From: Glandiceps talaboti
Taxonomy: Eukaryota; Hemichordata; Enteropneusta; Spengelidae
Assembly: GCF_964340395.1 (NCBI RefSeq)
Contig: NC_135559.1
Span: forward strand, 24,508,494 to 24,572,493
Length of the DNA stretch: 64,000 nucleotides
Direction: 5' to 3'
Made by a program: the position numbers and the translations under genes. Under the pieces are notes generated by a model. That model was not told the origin of the DNA. It did no database searches and saw only the letters and a list, made by a program, of their open reading frames with translations. Below are positions 24,305-35,619 of the stretch, in pieces (positions within the stretch are counted from its first letter, which is position 1; every line of letters starts with the position of its first letter).

Positions 24305-24724
24305 GAACAGCTTCCAGCTACAGTCATTGCAATATTGAGAGTTCGGTCGACAATAAATTACCAAGCCACATGTTTATATTGTAACTGATGTCGCCGCATA
24401 CTTAGGCCTTTCTTGTTTATTAGAACAGTGGTGTAGCACCACGGGTGAAATCATAAAACTTTGTCCGGAAAAAAAACATTTCATGTACTGGTTATAAGTT
24501 GGCATAAACATATTTGTATTGATATACTCATCTTTACTATCACACTTTGGTTAGCTTGCTATTCTTCATTCAGGACCATCAGTGTATAAAAAACCCCATT
24601 GAAGTCGGCAACGAATCATAAATATTGTTATTGTGATTGATGTACCACACCGCCCACCCCTTCAATGAATCGGCCTTCCATGTAACGTTTACGTGGTTCA
24701 CTCATCATACCATACCTTATACCG

Positions 24725-24944
24725 ATCTGATTAAAATCCGATGTAGATGTCGGCTAATCGTTCATTGCTATTTTACCTTCGTTATTTTGCCTGAATTGAC
24801 CTTCGTGGTACATGTTTACGTTTTTGTCCTGATCGGTAGAGGAGGCGATCAAACATGTACCACGAAGGTCAATTCAGGCACAATAACGAAAGTAAAATAG
24901 CAATGAACGATTAGCCGACATCTACATCGGATTTTAATCAGATT
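24725..24944. mobile_element. Second copy of the fold-back MITE
   Basis: It has the same ends (ATCTGATTAAAATCC and its complement) and the same internal motifs as the copy at 24065, with a shorter loop. The flanks 'cttatac' and 'ttatac' suggest an imperfect target duplication. Nothing recognised lies between the two copies (24316-24724). Confidence 0.75.
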
Positions 24945-25132
24945 GGTTTTATACAAGCTGCAATAACTGTAGCGTATATTGTGATTTTGAGGGTTCTTTC
25001 CTCTGTTTTTGTACCTTTTTCCGTTCCGATGTTTGACTGGAAGCAATCGCTACAATTTCTCCAACGGTAACGCAAATGGACGATGTCACACTAAAAACGT
25101 GAGTGAGATGTCAGTGTACTACCCGTTTCAAA

Positions 25133-25255
25133 ATGTTGCTACTTTTGGGTTTTCCTCACGGTCGAATTGCAGAGCCAAACTTACGCGAAATATTAGGAGA
25201 ACAAGAGGTTAATTTGCTATTTCGTTATTTGATGGGCGATAATGCAATATTATAG
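25133..25255 (+). pseudogene. Possible C-terminal transposase remnant, 40 residues
   Basis: The frame MLLLLGFPHGRIAEPNLREI, then EQEVNLLFRYLMGDN, ends with TAG. It has normal protein-like composition and lies inside the ISL2EU-like element, close to its right end. It may be the C-terminal part of the element's protein, but I recognise no catalytic motif. Confidence 0.25.
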
Positions 25256-25445
25256 CGTAAAGTTACCGGGAATGACAGAAAATCTTTAGTCAGTGGTTAC
25301 GATGCCTATATATATAGACTCTGTGCTTTGCAACAATGCGCTACAATTCTGGCCCTCACTTCCGGTTCTAAAACAGCGCCCCTAGTGGCCAAACAATCAT
25401 ATCTTTTATCTTTTCGGGGCTTCTTCGATAACCGGAATACGGCGT

Positions 25446-25505
25446 ATTGGTTTGAACCCCAACCACAGTGATAAGAGGCAAGTGAGTGGTTTAACCACTT
25501 GGTCA
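25446..25505 (-). repeat. Remainder of the 69-bp unit split by the transposon
   Basis: It starts with the AT target and 'tggtttgaaccccaacc', so it continues the unit interrupted at 23602. The end 'aagtgagtggtttaaccact' is the terminal variant that also ends the copy at 30040. Confidence 0.85.
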
Positions 25506-26587
25506 CTCATACTGCATTCCTGTATCTGATTGAACTAATTTGACTGTAAGTTCAAACTAAAGATTTTAGATCATCTGAGAAGGTGCATTTAATTTAACCG
25601 TGTGGTAACTTTAACAAGACTTACGGACAACGTGCCTTCTCAGTTTGCACCTTTCCTTATGAAATGCACTACCTACCATTTGATATTTGTAGCACTAAGA
25701 CTGTTAACAAGATGCATCTTCTGATGTAATGATTCATGTTGTCAGGGTTACGGCAGGACAGTTTAATGTGTGATGTTCTTTTTATGAGTAATTTGTTTTA
25801 ATCTCCTACCAGTTTTCTGAATGTTTATCCTTTGTATTTGAAAGAACATTTAACCATTAATTAAATTTTATAAATCATTTGTGTCCTAAGTTTCTTCTGA
25901 GACATTTTATTGATGTGTTTTTTCTGTGTTTTCATAGTTGTTGTATTATTTTTTCAGTTTTAGCTGTTAGTTTATTGTACAATGTGCTGAGAGATAGTGT
26001 AGCACATTTCTTTAGGAATTAAAATAATAACAATAACCACCATGCAATTAATATCCCTTGATCTGTACCTCCCAAGAAACATCGCTGTGAAATTCTCAGC
26101 CAAATCAGACAAATACTTTTGGAATTACAGATTTTTGACCAAAATGACACATTTTTATCCCTAATTTGCATACCAATCTTAATACCTTAAAGAATGTTCC
26201 CACCAAATTTCAGACTGATATCCTCATTAGCTTTTTAGATTAAGTTTTTTGACCAACATTTTTTTTTTAACCCAAACCACACATCTGTGATGCAATCATT
26301 TTGCTTTGAACAATTTTCCAACTAGACACCACAGTATTGTTTCTATCAAATACCAAGGCAATTGGTCTGGTAGTATTTGAATTTAAGTAGTTCACATACA
26401 TACACAGACAGACAGATGGACAGACACTGTACCATGCCTATAACACTACTGTTGTTCTAAAAAAGAATCCAAACATTTCACCTGTTGAGGCACTATAACC
26501 TTAATATTCCAATGAGAAAGATCATTAGTATAAAACCATCATTGCATTATTACAGTAATAAAAATGTTATTATGCTGACTTTGTTCT
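25506..26587. repeat. Segmental duplication spacer, copy 1
   Basis: It matches 30041-31122 at a constant offset of 4,535 bp. I found three substitutions (near 25584, 25631 and 25751) and no length change. The second half (26040-26460) is a family B fragment with a short GACA microsatellite. No gene is present. Confidence 0.9.
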
Positions 26588-27964
26588 ACAAACACCATGG
26601 GACATGAACACTTTGTTCTACAATAGAACACCATGGGACATGAACACTTTGTTCTACAGTAGAACACCATGGGACATGAACACTTTGTTCTACAGTAGAA
26701 CACCATGGGACATGAACACTTTGTTCTACAATAGAACACCATGGGACATGAACACTTTGTTCTACAGTACAACACCATGGGACATGAACACTTTGTTCTA
26801 CAGTAGAACACCATGGGACATGAACACTTTGTTCTACAGTAGAACACCATGGTACATGAACACTTTGTTCTACAATAGAGCACCATGGGACATGAACACT
26901 TTGTTCTACAGTACAACACCATGGGACATGAACACTTTGTTCTACAATAGAACACCATGGGACATGAACACTTTGTTCTACAATAGAACACCATGGGACA
27001 TGAACACTTTGTTCTACAGTACAACACCATGGGACATGAACACTTTGTTCTACAGTACAACACCATGGGACATGAACACTTTGTTCTACAGTACAACACC
27101 ATGGGACATGAACACTTTGTTCTACAGTAGAACACCATGGGACATGAACACTTTGTTCTACAATAGAACACCATGGGACATGAACACTTTGTTCTACAGT
27201 ACAACACCATGGGACATGAACACTTTGTTCTACAGTACAACACCATGGGACATGAACACTTTGTTCTACAGTACAACACCATGGGACATGAACACTTTGT
27301 TCTACAGTACAACACCATGGGACATGAACACTTTGTTCTACAGTACAACACCATGGGACATGAACACTTTGTTCTACAGTACAACACCATGGGACATGAA
27401 CACTTTGTTCTACAGTACAACACCATGGGACATGAACACTTTGTTCTACAGTACAACACCATGGGACATGAACACTTTGTTCTACAGTACAACACCATGG
27501 GACATGAACACTTTGTTCTACAATAGAACACCATGGGACATGAACACTTTGTTCTACAATAGAACACCATGGGACATGAACACTTTGTTCTACAGTACAA
27601 CACCATGGGACATGAACACTTTGTTCTACAGTACAACACCATGGGACATGAACACTTTGTTCTACAGCACAACACCATGGGACATGAACACTTTGTTCTA
27701 CAGTACAACACCATGGGACATGAACACTTTGTTCTACAGTACAACACCATGGGACATGAACACTTTGTTCTACAGTACAACACCATGGGACATGAACACT
27801 TTGTTCTACAGTACAACACCATGGGACATGAACACTTTGTTCTACAGTACAACACTATGGGACATGAACACTTTGTTCTACAGTACAACACCATGGGACA
27901 TGGACACTTTGTTCTACAGTACAACACCATGGGACATGAACACTTTGTTCTACAGTACAACACC
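26588..27964. repeat. 36-bp satellite array 1, about 38 copies
   Basis: The unit contains 'accatgggacatgaacactt' and 'tgttctacagtacaac'. The main variable site is agtaca/agtaga/aataga. The unit length is a multiple of three, so long frames are open on both strands, among them repeats of MNTLFYSTTPWD and of MVLYCRTKCSCP. The order of variants over the first units matches array 2, consistent with shared origin by duplication. The array stops at the L2 junction. Confidence 0.95.
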
Positions 27965-29876
27965 GCAACGCCAAAGTGACCTACTACAAAGATCTCATTG
28001 AAAAGAATGCACATGATCAAAAGTCTCTCTTCAAAATATTGTCATCAATTTCTTCATCACCTAATGACACTTTGCTTCCTTCTCACATATCTGAACTGGA
28101 ATTAAGTAACCGTTTCTGTGATTTTTTCATGCAAAAGATCATTGATATCCGCTCAAGTCTAGATGCCCAAAGCTCAGCTGTTGACTTTAGCAATGTGGAA
28201 GTCATCTCTTCGGAATCGCTTGATTGTTTTCAACCAGTATCAGAGAAGGAAATTCACGATATCATCAGGGGTGCACCAAACAAGTCAAGTAGTTTAGATC
28301 CATTGCCAACATCATTTGTCAAGCTGTGTCTTGATAAACTACTCGTGATTATCACTTGGATTATTAATTTGTCACTCAAATCTGGCGTTGTACCTCATTT
28401 ATTGAAGTCTGCAGTTGTCACACCACTTATAAAGAAACCCACGCTCGATCCGGAATTTCTCAAAAACTTTCGTCCAATTTCCAATCTACCTTTTCTGTCT
28501 AAGTTACTTGAAAAGGTAGTTGCTGCTCAGCTCACAGACTTCTTGAATAATAACCTTTTATTTGAGCCACTTCAATCTGCCTACAAACAACACCACAGTA
28601 CCGAAACAGCACTTCTCCTTGTACATAATGATATTCTGACTGCACTCGACTCCGGACAAATTGTTCTTCTTGTTCTTTTAGACCTATCTGCAGCGTTTGA
28701 TACCATAGATCACGAAATACTTCTAAAGCGTTTGTCAGATCTTGGTATCAAAGGAACTCCTCTTAAATGGCTTTGCTCATACCTCACAGACAGATTTCCA
28801 TCAGTTACAGTAAATGGGAAAATGTCACTTGCTCAATTGCTACGGTTCGGAGTACCTCAGGGCTCTGTCCTAGGACCTCTATTGTTTACTATTTACATTT
28901 CACCACTCGGTCAGATCATTCGCCGTCATAAACTTCAGTTTCACCAATTCGCCGACGATAATGAACAGTACTTGTCTTTTAAGAAATCCAACACCACCTC
29001 CGCCATATCTTCTATTGAAGAATGTGTCAACGATATTAAGAAATGGATGACGCAAAATAAACTGAAGTTAAATGATTCTAAGACAGAAGTCATTTTAATT
29101 CGTTCCAAATTTGATCATTCGCCGTTGCCACTCACTTCCATCAACATATGTTCAAGTGTTATTGAAACTACTTCATCTGCGAGAAACATTGGTGTCATCT
29201 TTGATGACAATTATACATTTCAACAACACATAATTACCACCTGCCGCACCATTCACTTCCTCCTTCGTAAAATTGGACACATCAGGAAATACCTCTCTCA
29301 GGATTCTTGTGCCACCCTCGTCCATGCTGTCATATCATCGAAGCTGGACTATCGTAATTCCTTACTATATGGTCTGCCTGACGTTCACTTACAGCGCTTA
29401 CAACGTGCCCAAAATACGGCAGCTAGGATTATTATGCGCACCAGGAAATTCGAACACATAACCCCTATTCTAAAACAACTTCATTGGCTTCCAGTATCTC
29501 ATCGTATTGTTTTCAAACTTCTGCTCTTCACTTATAAAGCCCTAAATGGAATATCTCCACAATATCTCAAGAACTTAATTACACCTCGTTCTTCATTACG
29601 CACTCTTCGTTCATCAGATAAATGCCTTCTGCATACACCCAAATGGAATCTGGTTTCCTATGGTCGCCGCTCCTTCTCTTCAGCAGCTCCTGAACTTTGG
29701 AACTCTCTACCCCTGGACATTAAAACCTCTCCCAATGTTAACATTTTCAAAAGACGCTTGAAAACCCACATATTTCAGAGAGCTTTTTCATCTCCTTTCT
29801 AACTCTAAGCGCCACTGAACATTGTTTTCTTTGGATATTTGGCGCTATATAAATTTATTAGATAGATAGATAGATA
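27965..29876 (+). mobile_element. L2-type non-LTR retrotransposon, 5' truncated
   Basis: The element begins abruptly at the 36-bp array and ends with 'ggcgctatataaatttatta' and a (GATA)n tail. It lacks the N-terminal endonuclease and most of the 5' part, as is usual for LINE insertions. The upstream neighbour is the 36-bp satellite; the downstream neighbour is a fresh 69-bp satellite. It therefore marks the junction of the segmental duplication. Confidence 0.9.
27967..29802 (+). CDS. L2-type reverse transcriptase ORF, intact but N-terminally truncated
   Basis: About 610 residues are open without a stop. Counting from the GTG at 27976, the fingers region has PLIKKPTLDPEFLKNFRPIS at about 150-169. 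Motif A is LVLLDLSAAFDTIDH (232-246), motif B GVPQGSVLGPLLF (292-304) and motif C FADD (325-328). The usual TQLYLSF after the catalytic pair is NEQYLSF here. The C-terminal part has the LQRAQNTAARI and LHWLPVSHRI segments typical of L2/CR1 group proteins. Upstream residues NAKVTYYKDLIEKNAHDQ belong to the linker after the missing endonuclease. The enzyme would copy its RNA into DNA at a nicked target. The uninterrupted frame suggests a fairly recent insertion. It has no start codon of its own. Confidence 0.9.
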   Translation, partial: NAKVTYYKDLIEKNAHDQKSLFKILSSISSSPNDTLLPSHISELELSNRFCDFFMQKIIDIRSSLDAQSSAVDFSNVEVISSESLDCFQPVSEKEIHDIIRGAPNKSSSLDPLPTSFVKLCLDKLLVIITWIINLSLKSGVVPHLLKSAVVTPLIKKPTLDPEFLKNFRPISNLPFLSKLLEKVVAAQLTDFLNNNLLFEPLQSAYKQHHSTETALLLVHNDILTALDSGQIVLLVLLDLSAAFDTIDHEILLKRLSDLGIKGTPLKWLCSYLTDRFPSVTVNGKMSLAQLLRFGVPQGSVLGPLLFTIYISPLGQIIRRHKLQFHQFADDNEQYLSFKKSNTTSAISSIEECVNDIKKWMTQNKLKLNDSKTEVILIRSKFDHSPLPLTSINICSSVIETTSSARNIGVIFDDNYTFQQHIITTCRTIHFLLRKIGHIRKYLSQDSCATLVHAVISSKLDYRNSLLYGLPDVHLQRLQRAQNTAARIIMRTRKFEHITPILKQLHWLPVSHRIVFKLLLFTYKALNGISPQYLKNLITPRSSLRTLRSSDKCLLHTPKWNLVSYGRRSFSSAAPELWNSLPLDIKTSPNVNIFKRRLKTHIFQRAFSSPF

Positions 29877-30040
29877 GGTTTAACCACTCGGCCACTGACA
29901 ACCCTGAATTGGTTTGAACCCCAACCACAGTGATAAGAGGCAAGTGAGTGGTTTAACCACTCGGCCACTGACAACCCTGAATGGGTTTGAACCCCAACCA
30001 CAGTGATAAGAGGCAAGTGAGTGGTTTAACCACTTGGTCA
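29877..30040 (-). repeat. 69-bp tRNA-like satellite, about 2.3 copies (duplicate block)
   Basis: It follows the GATA tail of the L2 element directly. The first unit contains 'ctgaattggtttgaacc', the exact empty counterpart of the site filled by the ISL2EU-like element at 23603. The last unit ends in the same terminal variant as 25505. It has one complete unit more than copy 1 at this end. Confidence 0.9.
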
Positions 30041-31122
30041 CTCATACTGCATTCCTGTATCTGATTGAACTAATTTGACTGTAAGTTCAAACTAAAGATT
30101 TTAGATCAGCTGAGAAGGTGCATTTAATTTAACCGTGTGGTAACTTTAACAAGACTTACGGACAAAGTGCCTTCTCAGTTTGCACCTTTCCTTATGAAAT
30201 GCACTACCTACCATTTGATATTTGTAGCACTAAGACTGTTAACAAGATGCATCTTCTGATGTAATGATTCATGTTGTCAGGGTTATGGCAGGACAGTTTA
30301 ATGTGTGATGTTCTTTTTATGAGTAATTTGTTTTAATCTCCTACCAGTTTTCTGAATGTTTATCCTTTGTATTTGAAAGAACATTTAACCATTAATTAAA
30401 TTTTATAAATCATTTGTGTCCTAAGTTTCTTCTGAGACATTTTATTGATGTGTTTTTTCTGTGTTTTCATAGTTGTTGTATTATTTTTTCAGTTTTAGCT
30501 GTTAGTTTATTGTACAATGTGCTGAGAGATAGTGTAGCACATTTCTTTAGGAATTAAAATAATAACAATAACCACCATGCAATTAATATCCCTTGATCTG
30601 TACCTCCCAAGAAACATCGCTGTGAAATTCTCAGCCAAATCAGACAAATACTTTTGGAATTACAGATTTTTGACCAAAATGACACATTTTTATCCCTAAT
30701 TTGCATACCAATCTTAATACCTTAAAGAATGTTCCCACCAAATTTCAGACTGATATCCTCATTAGCTTTTTAGATTAAGTTTTTTGACCAACATTTTTTT
30801 TTTAACCCAAACCACACATCTGTGATGCAATCATTTTGCTTTGAACAATTTTCCAACTAGACACCACAGTATTGTTTCTATCAAATACCAAGGCAATTGG
30901 TCTGGTAGTATTTGAATTTAAGTAGTTCACATACATACACAGACAGACAGATGGACAGACACTGTACCATGCCTATAACACTACTGTTGTTCTAAAAAAG
31001 AATCCAAACATTTCACCTGTTGAGGCACTATAACCTTAATATTCCAATGAGAAAGATCATTAGTATAAAACCATCATTGCATTATTACAGTAATAAAAAT
31101 GTTATTATGCTGACTTTGTTCT
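30041..31122. repeat. Segmental duplication spacer, copy 2
   Basis: Near-identical to 25506-26587, including the family B fragment (30575-30995). Three substitutions were seen and the spacing is constant. Confidence 0.9.
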
Positions 31123-34100
31123 ACAAACACCATGGGACATGAACACTTTGTTCTACAATAGAACACCATGGGACATGAACACTTTGTTCTACAGTAGAAC
31201 ACCATGGGACATGAACACTTTCTTCTACAGTAGAATACCATGGGACATGAACACTTTGTTCTACAATAGAACACCATGGGACATGAACACTTTGTTCTAC
31301 AGTACAACACCATGGGACATGAACACTTTGTTCTACAGTAGAACACCATGGGACATGAACACTTTGTTCTACAGTAGAACACCATGGGACATGAACACTT
31401 TGTTCTACAGTAGAACACCATGGTACATGAACACTTTGTTCTACAATAGAGCACCATGGGACATGAACACTTTGTTCTACAGTACAACACCATGGGACAT
31501 GAACACTTTGTTCTACAATAGAACACCATGGGACATGAACACTTTGTTCTACAATAGAACACCATGGGACATGAACACTTTGTTCTACAGTACAACACCA
31601 TGGGACATGAACACTTTGTTCTACAGTACAACACCATGGGACATGAACACTTTGTTCTACAGTACAACACCATGGGACATGAACACTTTGTTCTACAGTA
31701 GAACACCATGGGACATGAACACTTTGTTCTACAGTACAACACCATGGGACATGAACACTTTGTTCTACAGTACAACACCATGGGACATGAACACTTTGTT
31801 CTACAGTACAACACCATGGGACATGAACACTTTGTTCTACAGTACAACACCATGGGACATGAACACTTTGTTCTACAGTACAACACCATGGGACATGAAC
31901 ACTTTGTTCTACAGTACAACACCATGGGACATGAACACTTTGTTCTACAGTACAACACCATGGGACATGAACACTTTGTTCTACAGTACAACACCATGGG
32001 ACATGAACACTTTGTTCTACAGTACAACACCATGGGACATGAACACTTTGTTCTACAATAGAACACCATGGGACATGAACACTTTGTTCTACAATAGAAC
32101 ACCATGGGACATGAACACTTTGTTCTACAGTACAACACCATGGGACATGAACACTTTGTTCTACAGTACAACACCATGGGACATGAACACTTTGTTCTAC
32201 AGTACAACACCATGGGACATGAACACTTTGTTCTACAGTACAACACCATGGGACATGAACACTTTGTTCTACAGTACAACACCATGGGACATGAACACTT
32301 TGTTCTACAGTACAACACCATGGGACATGAACACTTTGTTCTACAGTACAACACCATGGGACATGAACACTTTGTTCTACAGTACAACACTATGGGACAT
32401 GAACACTTTGTTCTACAGTACAACACCATGGGACATGGACACTTTGTTCTACAGTACAACACCATGGGACATGAACACTTTGTTCTACAGTACAACACCA
32501 TGGGACATGAACATTTTGTTCTACAGTACAACACCATGGGACATGAACACTTTGTTCTACAGTAGAGCACCATGGGACATGGACAATTTGTTCTACAATA
32601 GAGCACCATGGGACATGAACACTTTGTTCTACAGTACAACACCATGGGACATGAACACTTTGTTCTACAGTACAACACCATGGGACATGAACACTTTGTT
32701 CTACAGTACAACACCATGGGACATGAACACTTTGTTCTACAATAGAACACCATGGGACATGAACACTTTGTTCTACAATAGAACACCATGGGACATGAAC
32801 ACTTTGTTCTACAATAGAACACCATGGGACATGAACACTTTGTTCTACAGTACAACACCATGGGACATGAACACTTTGTTCTACAGTACAACACCATGGG
32901 ACATGAACACTTTGTTCTACAGCACAACACCATGGGACATGAACACTTTGTTCTACAGTACAACACCATGGGACATGAACACTTTGTTCTACAGTACAAC
33001 ACCATGGGACATGAACACTTTGTTCTACAGTACAACACCATGGGACATGAACACTTTGTTCTACAGTACAACACCATGGGACATGAACACTTTGTTCTAC
33101 AGTACAACACCATGGGACATGAACACTTTGTTCTACAGTACAACACCATGGGACATGAACACTTTGTTCTACAGTACAACACCATGGGACATGAACATTT
33201 TGTTCTACAGTACAACACCATGGGACATGAACACTTTGTTCTACAGTAGAGCACCATGGGACATGGACAATTTGTTCTACAATAGAGCACCATGGGACAT
33301 GAACACTTTGTTCTACAGTAGAACAGCAAGGGACATGAACACTTTGTTCTACAGTAGAACAGCAAGGGACATGACAACTTTGTTCTACAGTAGAACACCA
33401 TGGGACATGACAACTTTGTTCTACAGTAGAACACCATGGGACATGAACACTTTGTTATACAATAGAGCACCATGGGACATGAACACTTTGTTCTACAGTA
33501 CAACACCATGGGACATGAACACTTTGTTCTACAATAGAACACCATGGGACATGAACACTTTGTTCTACAGTACAACACCATGGGACATGAACACTTTGTT
33601 CTACAGTACAACACCATGGGACATGAACACTTTGTTCTACACTAGAACACCATGGGACATGAACATTTTGTTCTACAGTACAACACCATGGGACATGAAC
33701 ACTTTGTTCTACAGTACAACACCATGCGACATGAACACTTTGTTCTACAGTACAACACCATGGGACATGAACACTTTGTTCTACAGTACAACACCATGGG
33801 ACATGAACACTTTGTTCTACAGTACAACACCATGGGACATGAACACTTTGTTCTACAGTACAACACCATGGGACATGAACACTTTGTTCTACAGTACAAC
33901 ACCATGGGACATGAACACTTTGTTCTACAGTACAACACCATGGGACATGAACACTTTGTTCTACAGTACAACACCATGGGACATGAACACTTTGTTCTAC
34001 AGTACAACACCATGGGACATGAACACTTTGTTCTACAGTACAACACCATGGGACATGAACACTTTGTTCTACAGTACAACACCATGGGACATGAACACTT

Positions 34101-35275
34101 TGTTCTACAGTACAACACCATGGGACATGAACACTTTGTTCTACAGTACAACACCATGGGACATGAACACTTTGTTCTACAGTACAACACTATGGGACAT
34201 GAACACTTTGTTCTACAGTACAACACCATGGGACATGAACACTTTGTTCTACAGTACAACACCATGGGACATGAACATTTTGTTCTACAGTACAACACCA
34301 TGGGACATGAACATTTTGTTCTACAGTAGAGCACCATGGGACATGGACAATTTGTTCTACAATAGAGCACCATGGGACATGAACACTTTGTTCTACAGTA
34401 GAACAGCAAGGGACATGAACACTTTGTTCTACAATAGAGCACCATGGGACATGACAACTTTGTTCTACAGTAGAACACCATGGGACATGAACACTTTGTT
34501 ATACAATAGAGCACCATGGGATATGGACAATTTGTTCTACGGTAGAGCACCATGGGACATGAACACTTTGTTCTACAGTACAACACCATGGGACATGAAC
34601 ACTTTGTTCTACTATAGAACACCATGGGACATGAACACTTTGTTCTACAGTACAACACCATGGGACATGAACACTTTGTTCTACAATAGAACACCATGGG
34701 ACCTGGACAATTTGTTCTACAGTACAACACCATGGGACATGGACACTTTGTTCTACAGTACAACACCATGGGACATGAACACTTTGTTCTACAGTAGAGC
34801 ACCATGGGACATGGACAATTTGTTCTACAATAGAGCACCATGGGACATGAACACTTTGTTCTACAGTAGAACAGCAAGGGACATGAACACTTTGTTCTAC
34901 AATAGAGCACCATGGGACATGACAACTTTGTTCTACAGTAGAACACCATGGGACATGAACACTTTGTTATACAATAGAGCACCATGGGATATGGACAATT
35001 TGTTCTACGGTAGAGCACCATGGGACATGAACACTTTGTTCTACACTACAACACCATGGGACATGAACACTTTGTTCTACAATAGAACACCATGGGACCT
35101 GGACAATTTGTTCTACAGTAGAGCACCATGGGACATGACAACTTTGTTCTACAATAGAACACCATGGGACATGAACACTTTGTTCTACAATAGAACACCA
35201 TGGGACATGGACAATTTGTTCTACGGTAGAGCACCATTGGCAATGGATACTTTGTTCTACACTACACTACAATCA
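31123..35275. repeat. 36-bp satellite array 2, about 115 copies, with higher-order structure
   Basis: Same unit as array 1. The first 40 or so units follow nearly the same variant order as array 1. Further on, multi-unit blocks containing 'gtagagcaccatgggacatg', gacaattt and 'gaacagcaagggacatga' recur near 33240, 34320 and 34790, which indicates higher-order duplication. The plus frame is open for about 1,380 codons. Most unit-to-unit differences change the amino acid, so there is no sign of protein-level selection. The array ends 26 bp before the donor of the neighbouring exon. Confidence 0.95.
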
Positions 35276-35301
35276 TAAAGTTCATATACATGTACACTTA
35301 C

Positions 35302-35498
35302 TTCCTCTTGCTTTTTTTCAGCTTCACACTCAAGAGAAACTGAGTCACCAGGAAACTTTTCTACAATGCCTTTATTTGGACCAAGTATGCTGAAATGCTT
35401 GAGATCTTGGTAAGACTGTTTGCAGGGTCTGTATTCTGGTATTTTATCATTTTCATCTTTGCAATATTTTGTACTATCACATGGTTCCAAATCATTAC
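35302..35498 (-). CDS. Exon: linker and first half of an Ig domain
   Basis: Most 5' visible exon of the minus-strand Ig gene (197 bp). The acceptor is a pyrimidine-rich tract ending ttcattag before 35498. The donor is GGAA|GTAAGTG after 35302. It enters in phase 1 and leaves in phase 0. The peptide begins GNDLEPCDSTKYCKDENDK and has a third Cys in YRPCKQS, so this part looks like a disulphide-bearing linker. Then GIVEKFPGDSVSLECEAEKK gives the A' and B strands with the first Ig Cys. The exon at 19819-20092 continues the domain without a break in frame. An upstream exon ending in phase 1 is required but was not found. The gene could be a receptor or adhesion protein; nothing visible decides which. 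Confidence 0.82.
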
Positions 35499-35619
35499 CT
35501 AATGAAGAAATAAAAAGCAAAAATTAATCCCTTTTTTTTATTGATATTTAATATTTCTATGGAAATAGCAAAAACGAATGCAAAGATTTCTTTTAAACAT
35601 CAACATCTAAAAGTATGAA

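Larger units (their letters stand above)
23603..25445 (+). mobile_element. ISL2EU-like DNA transposon, degraded, 1,843 bp
   Basis: The ends are 22-bp terminal inverted repeats with one mismatch: ACGGCGTATTCCGG at the left and CCGGAATACGGCGT at the right. Subterminal inverted repeats share GTGAGGGCCAGAATT. It is flanked by AT on both sides, and the related site near 29907 shows the uninserted 'ctgaattggtttg' with a single AT. A 2-bp AT target duplication and a SAP-like N-terminal protein suggest the ISL2EU superfamily. It lies inside a 69-bp satellite unit. It contains two broken reading-frame remnants and two copies of a fold-back MITE. It cannot encode a full transposase. Confidence 0.75.

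Noticed and set aside
26539-35278. Very long open frames on both strands through the 36-bp arrays
   Set aside because: The unit is a multiple of three without stops in several frames. Differences between units mostly change amino acids, and the arrays are intronic to the Ig gene. Not listed as genes.
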